NCBI GenBank assembly: GCA_002633005.1
Contig: NMRA01000190.1
Location: 215,625 to 279,624, forward strand
Direction: 5' to 3'
Source: Phoronis australis
Taxonomy: Eukaryota; Phoronida; Phoronidae
Length of the DNA stretch: 64,000 bases
Shown: piece after piece, positions 42,001 through 45,000 of the stretch
How positions within the stretch are numbered: the stretch's first letter is position 1
How the letters are laid out: each line of letters begins with the position of its first letter
Translations under genes and position numbers: made by a program
Notes under the pieces: model-generated
Told to the model about the DNA's origin: nothing
The model's input: only the letters and a program-made list of their open reading frames with translations
Database searches by the model: none

Positions 42001-45000
42001 TCATTTAACTGACTGTTTTATCAAATTTAGTTTGAAACTCGAGGTAAGATGCAAACCTACTGTTTTCTGGCATGCTTAGTTATGTCTGAGATTGGTTTAA
42101 TGTAACCTTAAACTCACAGTGTTTCTATTTTAAATTTAAAATGACATAGGTCGAGACCGGATAAAAATGTAGAAACAGATAAAACTCCTTAAAATCTGGT
42201 AAAATCGTATATTAAAAAACACTAGCTTTCGAGTCTTAAATAAATGGGTGCAGTTGGCTTGCTCATATCAATCTGCCACTTTAGTTAACACCTGAAGAAG
42301 AGTCGTACCAATTAGGCTCGAAAGCTAGTATAATTTTACCTGTTTTTACATTTTCTACTTTAGAACTATTTTGAACCCATTTTCTGTCTGAAAGTAGGAT
42401 GCGTTATTTCATCCAGTTTCATGTCTCCGCATGTTTCTTACTCAGAGATTGCAAGAACTGACAGACAGCCAGGCTCAACAAACTGGTCTGTTGCAGCGTC
42501 TCATTTTGTGCCCAAAGCATCAGTCTTGAGCAATTGCAAAGTGGCAGTTCTTTGTAAGCTCTGAGATGAGTTCTAATCTGAGTATAGAACATGACGGGAC
42601 TGGTGTGAACTGAGGGTAACTGATCTAAGTGTCTGAGCTGTTAAGAGTTTTTGGTGGAGGGGGATCATGGTCAACTGTTTTATGGATTCAGTACTTTATA
42701 ACCATGCGATACCAAAGAATGTGAATTAGGTTTCAAGTATTGTTGTTTGGCATTTTGACCCTAACTCAAATTAATCTTTTTGCCAAAGATATTTGTGTCA
42801 TGGTCCCGATCGGGAAATACAATTTGTTTTTTCTTGAATTGTCGTTTTGGAACTTATTAGTCGTGACTAGGTAGCACGTGTAAAGAGGCAAGGAAGAGGC
42901 ACTGGTCACATGCAGAGTTCAAATTAAGTCATGTTGTTGCGACAATAACGCAATTTTATTGTGACAGGTACAAAGCCCACCACACAGTCACGGTCTTTGG
43001 GCCTACCTAACTTTTCAAGCTTTTCCCAGCACTTTCCAGGTCTCGTAACTGGAAAGATGACCTCTGGTCCCTTTCACTGTCCAACTTCCAGTTCCCATAA
43101 TATTCTTGAAAGTCGCTCGTATTCCAGTTTTGATGGGACCTAGAGTACACAATAGTCTCAACCAACTTTGAACTCTGTATGTGTGATTGTCTCTATTTTA
43201 CCAGTCTCACCAGGCAATTATTAATTTTAATGTTTTTTCCATGACTAGAATCCCATGATGGACTCTGCGAAACGCCTGAAGAAAGTCGCTAGCAACAAAT
43301 CAAAGAAGTCTAACCCAACTGTCAAACAGCCTACCATAGTCAGTAACAAGAACATCAACATAAACAAGAAAAAGAGCAAGAACAAGAAAAATAACGAGAA
43401 CCTCAAGAGTTCACAAAATATTGCCCCACCCTGCCAACAGAAGAATTGTGGAGCGGAGATCTTGGACGACCCGGACCTTCCAGAAATAGAAGACTCTGAA
43501 TTGCCTGGTAGTATAGAGTTATCATTCGATGATGTGGGTTGGATAACTTGCATTGTGTTGAAAACTGATGTGTGCTCTTCTTTTGTGTCATTAAGTAGAT
43601 TTTTACTTAGGCCACTTACTGCGCTACAAAATTAGTGTCAATGTGTTCTTCACTCTAGTTGGAAGAGGATTCTGATAAAGTGACATGTTGTTTATTGTGT
43701 GAGACGAGGCTCATCGTGTTCACGTGACCCATCTGGTCATTTTTGCATCGATTTATAGTCTACAGAGCTTGGAATTTTCTTCTTTTAAGAAGATTATCTC
43801 TTTTTTGGTTTTGATTTCCTCTTATTTGATCTTCCTCTTTTTGCGTCTCTTTTTTATCAGTATTTTGACTTCATTCATGTACAAATGTTTATTTTATTTA
43901 AAAAATTATTTGTATCACGCAAGCTTATATATTTGTGGAACGACACATCACCTGGAAAATTTTCCTCTTTTTTGTCATTGGTCATTCCAAGCTCTGATTC
44001 TAAGCAAGTAGGAACGTACTGTTTGTGTTTGCCAAGCCTTCTTACATAAGTAAGGAACAAGGTGAAAACACGGTTAATTGATAAGTTGTGTAAATGTTAT
44101 ATTAGTCTTTTTGGATCCAATTTGTGCAATTTTTGTCTGTGTGCAAAAAGCAGTTATTTGGTTAGTTGCTGACATCATTCCTAGAAAGGAAGAAGACATG
44201 CCTAGAATTTTTAAACAGCGTAAATATGAGGCACAACCATACATGGAATATGATCACCATGGCCCATCAGTTGATCACAAAATAAAAAGAACAGAACGTA
44301 GACAATTAGATCACTTAATAATTCTTTTCACATGGATTGTGTTCTTTGTTTTTGCTTATTCAATGGATTTCATTGCTCAGTGGCACTGATGCATTGTGGG
44401 ACGGTTGTCGACTCGTAAACTTTCGGTGACGTCAGAAAAGCTTGAAGACTTGAAAACAAATCTTTTGTGTGGTTCGATCATGCTGAAATAACTGTCACCT
44501 CTTTAAATACCAAGTTTGCATTCCATAGACCCAAGGCAAAGTGTTATAATGCATAATTACGCAAGACTTTCTAAGGTATTGCCATGTATTACTAGTAAAG
44601 GTTGTGATCACACAAGCTTTAGTTGTTAAATTATTTCACCAAGTGAACGTAACATTCTCGGTGTCTCCAAGTTTTCAGTGATGTCACCAGATGTTTAGGA
44701 GCCCACAGCCGTCCCCGAATGCAAATGAAAAGCAACGCCAGTGCCATTGACGAAGTTTCTGAATTGGAAATTCATTTATTTAGTGAATATGCTTCTTGTT
44801 GAACAAATTTCTGTTTCAAATTGATCCACTATCTGGGAAGAAACTTTACCCACCCAACCTTGGTCCTAGGCAGTTAACTACTACCTAGCTTTGAAGATGT
44901 TGCCAATGTATTACTATGAAACCCCTAAATATATTCTTTCTATTTCCGGCAGATACCAGTGTGCACATCAAACAGAGGCTGTCACTAGCACCCCCTACAC

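Noticed and set aside
43660-43680. Possible 21 bp microexon (LEEDSDK) in TTC17
   Set aside because: Phase 0 to 0, whereas exon 23 needs phase 1; the 43507 donor resolves the phase without it.
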